Assembly (NCBI RefSeq): GCF_030867145.1
Contig: NC_134416.1
Location: 23,069,514-23,133,513, forward strand
Origin: Opisthocomus hoazin
Taxonomy: Eukaryota > Chordata > Aves > Opisthocomiformes > Opisthocomidae
Direction: 5' to 3'
DNA: 64,000 nt
Shown here: positions 59,394 to 64,000 of the stretch, piece by piece
Layout: each line of letters starts with the position of its first letter
How positions within the stretch are numbered: the first letter of the stretch is position 1
Program-made: the position numbers and the translations under genes
The notes under the pieces: generated by a model
Told to the model about the DNA's origin: nothing
The model's database searches: none
The model's input: only the letters and a program-made list of their open reading frames with translations

Positions 59394-62300
59394 AAATAGT
59401 CTGAGTGGCCCGCATTATCATTAGTCATGGCCATATTTTGATTGCCAGGGTTATAAATTCTCTTTAAGAAGGGTTTAACTCTCAGAAGTGTTGCATATTC
59501 TGAGAGTGTTCAGTTTTGCTTAATAATTTTAAAAGCAATAAATGTTATATTTTTTCCATTCCTTAGTGCTGATTCAGAAGTTCTTCTTTCCCTCTCTTCT
59601 GTGTAGTTTCAGGATTTGGATGTAGAATGGGGTCAGGAATCAGGAAGGTGAAGCTCCTCGCATTTGCACATCTGCTGAAGTACCAGTATCTTTCTGGTCA
59701 TCAAATTGATTTGTACTGAGATAATTGCCATTGCCCTAGTCAAACTATGCCCTCCTTTTGAGCAGCCTTTTTTCTGTGATGACATCTAGCAGTAACAGAC
59801 CTCAGAATGTCCTTACAACGTGCCCTTAGTTGCAGCGTATGCATTTTTCCGCAGAACGACGTAATGCCCAAAGATCCTTCCAAATTAAACCTTAAGCTCA
59901 GCAGTGTGGTGCAACCAATGACACTGCTCCCAAAGTTGAGTCAGTGTCTATAGTAGATAGAATAGGTGGAAAAATAATCCAGAGAACAAAAAAAATTATC
60001 AAAGCTATTAATAAATCTGATGGTTTGTGGCCACTTACTGCTCTGCCATATTAGGGAAAGGGGACTGTATGTGTGCTGCTAAAATTCATGTCACTTGCAT
60101 TCTCCCCACCCCTCCTTGCTCAAATGTTTACCTAATTTTTAACCTCAAGTACCTCTATCTTCCATTCCTTTCTATTCTCCTTGTGTGTCAGTCCCCCCTC
60201 TGTTTCCTCTCTAAAATGTCATTTTACAAATCTGATCCCTCCTAGTTTCTAGGAAATAAGCAACCAAAAGGCACAGAAACATGATCCCAACTGATGTCTG
60301 TCGAGAGGCTGGGTAGGAAATGGGTATTAGCTGCCTGAAAGCATAAATACAGTGTCTTATTTTACTCCTACCTCCTTTACTGGATGATGTCTTCGGAGTA
60401 AAACTTAAGAGCTGCCCAACTTGTCACCAGTGCCAAAGGAATTCTGACTAGTACCTTGAATCTCCTGAACAGACATGCTGTCCCATAACAGTAAGAAAAA
60501 TCCAAAGAAAAACAAAAAAAGGAAAGTAAGTAAGAACAGGGACTATGTGTTTATTGAATATAAACACTCACTAAAATGAATTATTCTGCTTTTCCAAGAT
60601 TCAGACAGAGGAGCATGTTTCCCTCTGGGATTTCTACTACCATTTGGTCTAACATTCATTTTGCCTATAATAATACAAGCTTCATTAAAGAAGTAAAAGA
60701 TCAAAGGACAATCTGTTAAATAATAGCAGCCGGATCTTTAGAATGAAATAGTAGGAAAAGTTTGAACTGAATTTTATGGCAAATCAAAATGTAAATTGTA
60801 ATTTCACAAGGAAGACACAGAGCACAAAATTAACTTTGTAAAGACATGGAAAGTGGATATGTTGATCTTAAAAAATGTGCATAGATACTGAATATTTATC
60901 TGTCAGTGGCATTTCTAACTGTAACACTTCCAGCAGATGCAAAACAATACCTGATGAAAAGTATTGGTTTTAAAGAATCACCATTAAACAAGAAACACTG
61001 CTTATCAGTGAAATTATCCGACTGACCTAGCTTCTATTTAGCTGATCTTGTATTTGAAAATTACATACAGCGTAAAAATCCATCTGTCATCAACAGTCAT
61101 TCTGCAAATCTTGTGGCAGAGTAGTACGTTTTTAAAAATCTGCCACATAACCCCTAATATTATTCCTAAAGCTATATTTCACTGTTTAAGATTTGGTACT
61201 GGGAAATGGAATAGCATCTCTCTTGCCTAGATTCAGCATTGGTTTCTCTGGATGCTATAAGAAAATCAGTGCACCTACATTTAACCGGTAAGCATTACGG
61301 AGATTATCACTGGAGAAAATACTTGAGAGAAACAGACATACTAAATATGTAAGTGCAAAGCTTCTCTGAATAAACAACACCAAAAAAGCCCCTAAAAGGA
61401 AAGGTCTTGGCCAAGCCAAGAGGGAATTAGGGCTGCAAACTGCTTCCTAGTAAAGAATTTCCACAGGATGTAGGGCAGCCCCAAAAGCGGACAGTGCTCG
61501 CCAGCAGACTGGGCCAGCTGTGGGCAGCGAATGAGCCCTTCGTGCAGATCGGTGTGTTCTAACATCGCTCTCCGTTTCCTCAGAGTAAAATGGTGGTAAA
61601 AGTAGCAATGGGAACCATTACTCTTGCAGGTTTTATTTCCCTCTGTAAAAGGCGCAGGCTGGAGCAGTGAAGTTCCACTTCAATCTCCCACTGCCAAAAT
61701 AACCCAATCTCTAAGTTATTTCAATCCTCTTATTGAACTGTGTCCCTATTACTAATCAAGAAAAAAAAATTAATAGAAATTATTCTGAGGATGAAAAACT
61801 CAAAGGAAACAAAATCCTCCTGAACATATCTTATTTTGAAAGACTTCTGAAAGGCTTGTGTTTGTAATAATTACAAAAAAGATTCTGGAACCATTTTTAC
61901 TCCACATTTTTTACACGATTTGTAAATGACACTTCTTAAACGTGTCACTTCTTAAACAGTCACAGATCATGGGTCTGGACTGACTTAAAAAGGACAGTGG
62001 TCACATTACCTGGTGCCTTTATATACCTGCAAGTGGAAGAAAACTTAGGGGAACAATCTGCTAACCTCCATCAATATACCACATAGACTCTGCAAGTGTA
62101 ATTTATAGCTTAATGCATCCACAATGCATTGTAAAGTGCATTGATGACTTTGAATAAGAAAGGTTAAATCATTATTACCTCATCAAAAAACCTGCATTTG
62201 CGTCTCCACTAGACCAGTCATACAAATGTCTGGTTTTGCTATACCACTGTAATCCCTGTTAAACCAATGGAAATAACGAATGGACATCTGCAGGCAAGAT

Positions 62301-64000
62301 TACATGTTTTGATTTCAAATGGAAAATAAATTACAAATTCCCACTTTACAAACTCTGTGAAATACACCTAGTTGGAGCCTTCAATACCCTTCCTTCTGTA
62401 TTTAAAATGCAAAACACAAGTACAAAGAAGTAAAGTAGTATGAAAGAAATCAATACTGATGCCTCAGCAGTATTTTGGTAAACATGTATGCAAAAAAAAA
62501 AATTTAAAATCTTCTTCAACACCAACTAAAAAAGAAATACAATGCCACTAAATATAAGTAAATATTTAACAGAAATTCTAATTTACCCAGATCTCACATT
62601 CTAGGATTTTCTTTATGCATCACAGTGATTTCTTTCAGAGGGAAAACATGTGAATACTAGATGCCTTTTTTGACACCTGTGATTCATATTTGCCTCTGGC
62701 ACAAATAAGAGTGGGGACCTTGATAATACAATTTTTTCACAACTTACTAACTTCAGTTTAAATCAGCTAAAATATTTCTGCTGTCATTAAAGTGCCTTCT
62801 ATTTTAAAATGAGTTCTTTCTTATGAAAAATATGACAGTTTGCACTGTGGTAAAAACCAGGTACAGCACAATCTACCTTGTGACAACAGGAGTTACTGCT
62901 AGGGGATGGGCAATTCAGCTTTCATAAGCCTTTGCATATTGCTCCAACTTTCTACTGATTCAGCTCTCATTTCAGCAGATTTTTGCACTGTCTGTGGTGC
63001 AGTGGGATCTGTGCTGGCCAACTACAATGTCCTTTGAAAAAGAACAACTATTTACTAAGAAATACACCAGAAACACTAAATTATGCCATTAGATAGCCAG
63101 TCGAAGTTAATGATTTTGCTTTGTGACTCATTCTTACTAGAGTGGATTGAGTGATCCAGAGGCAGATCCAGAGCCCTTTATTTCCATTTTACCAAGACCT
63201 AAATTACATAGTCTTCATCTCCCTGTTTTGTAGTTAACACATCCTTTGACTTCTGTGAAACAGCATTTGTTCCAACTCATACCAATAGGTTCAGACGATC
63301 GGTACAGAATGCCACTCAAACGTTCTTGGATAGGAATATCATCCCTAATAATCAAACTTGATACACATACTGGTTCTTTGGCATGTCTATCATCATGGCC
63401 ATCTGTTAGGGTGGAATTGTGCCGGCTAAAAAGGAGATATGCCAGTTTTAACATGATATAGGTGCCATCAAAATGCAAGTGATGAAGGAAAGGCTCTAGA
63501 ATATGGCAGTGATCAGTCTTCTGCGGAAAGATGCTCTGGGTAGAAACCTAACTGTTAGGAATATTATACTGATATCTATAATAATTAGAACCTTTGGTTG
63601 GCTTTTCTATCTCTGTCCACCCTGTCTGGGTGCCTGTCTTCATGCTACAGCACTAGTGCTTGGTTTTCTGCGCTTGCTGAAGGAAACATACATCTTTCTC
63701 ATTTACCATCCAAACCTCATCACATTAAATAGCCTAATTTGAAGGTCAAATGACAGTAAGATGAAAATAGTATTTACACCTTTTAAAATCTGAAGTGATA
63801 ATGATATTTTAAAGAATAAATACTTTTAAGAATGAAACACAATCCTTATTATCCTTCCTTAGAAATGTCTTTAAAGGGCCTCTTTTACTAATAGTTCTGG
63901 TAAAAACCATGACTCTGAAGCTCTCCTACTGTCTGATACTGTTCATAGGAGAATGACTTCTCTTATAGTCTTTGTGCTACTGCATCATCTTTAGAAACAT

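Larger units (their letters stand above)
42158..64000 (-). other. ZFPM2: ZFPM2 intron 5 (partial, extends past the window)
   Basis: At least 21.8 kb of non-coding sequence upstream of exon 6. I searched by eye for the next FOG2 exon (encoding the WLLDVTWQGVED region) on the minus strand and did not find it. Apart from the separately listed direct repeat, GC-box/AP-1 cluster, CpG island and palindrome, I see scattered short A and T runs and small CA tracts (51833-51846, 56071-56095). No transposable element was recognised. Confidence 0.8.

Noticed and set aside
42158..64000. Search for the next upstream ZFPM2 exon
   Set aside because: No minus-strand stretch encoding the expected upstream FOG2 sequence with splice sites was found. 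The exon presumably lies beyond the window.

Overview
The window looks like a piece of a bird (avian) chromosome. GC content is low. It holds one multi-exon gene with vertebrate splice signals, large non-coding stretches, and CR1 LINE retrotransposons as the only obvious interspersed repeats. Three of the CR1 copies are young. I cannot name the species.

The gene is ZFPM2 (FOG2, Friend of GATA 2), on the minus strand. Its last three coding exons are visible at 41951-42157, 37027-37251 and 31344-33835, numbered 6, 7 and 8 on the mammalian model. All three junctions are phase 1, so the exons join in one frame. Together they give about 973 residues and all eight zinc fingers of the family (five C2HC, three C2H2), a basic stretch and the CtBP-binding PIDLSKK motif. 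The first roughly 180 residues are encoded upstream, beyond position 64000. A 3' UTR of about 1 kb ends at a canonical poly(A) signal at 30373-30378.

Layout by region. 1-30.3 kb is the non-coding region downstream of ZFPM2, with two CR1 clusters. An old plus-strand CR1 lies at about 0.53-2.08 kb. At 15.6-19.65 kb an old minus-strand CR1 sits head-to-head with an old plus-strand CR1 that is split by a young CR1. A second young CR1 lies in inverted orientation at 21.8-24.1 kb. 30.35-42.16 kb holds the ZFPM2 3' UTR, exons 8, 7 and 6 and two introns, with a young CR1 tail in intron 6. 42.16-64 kb is intron 5. It contains a GC-box/AP-1 cluster, a perfect 50-bp direct repeat, a strong CpG island of about 0.9 kb with a perfect CTCF-type core motif, and a perfect 21-bp palindrome.

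The two young CR1 copies still carry open reverse transcriptase frames with intact FADD motifs and differ at only about a dozen residues. I saw no tRNA, rRNA, CRISPR array, complete LTR element or second host protein-coding gene. The most unusual items are the nested and inverted CR1 system and the intronic CpG island with its CTCF-like site.
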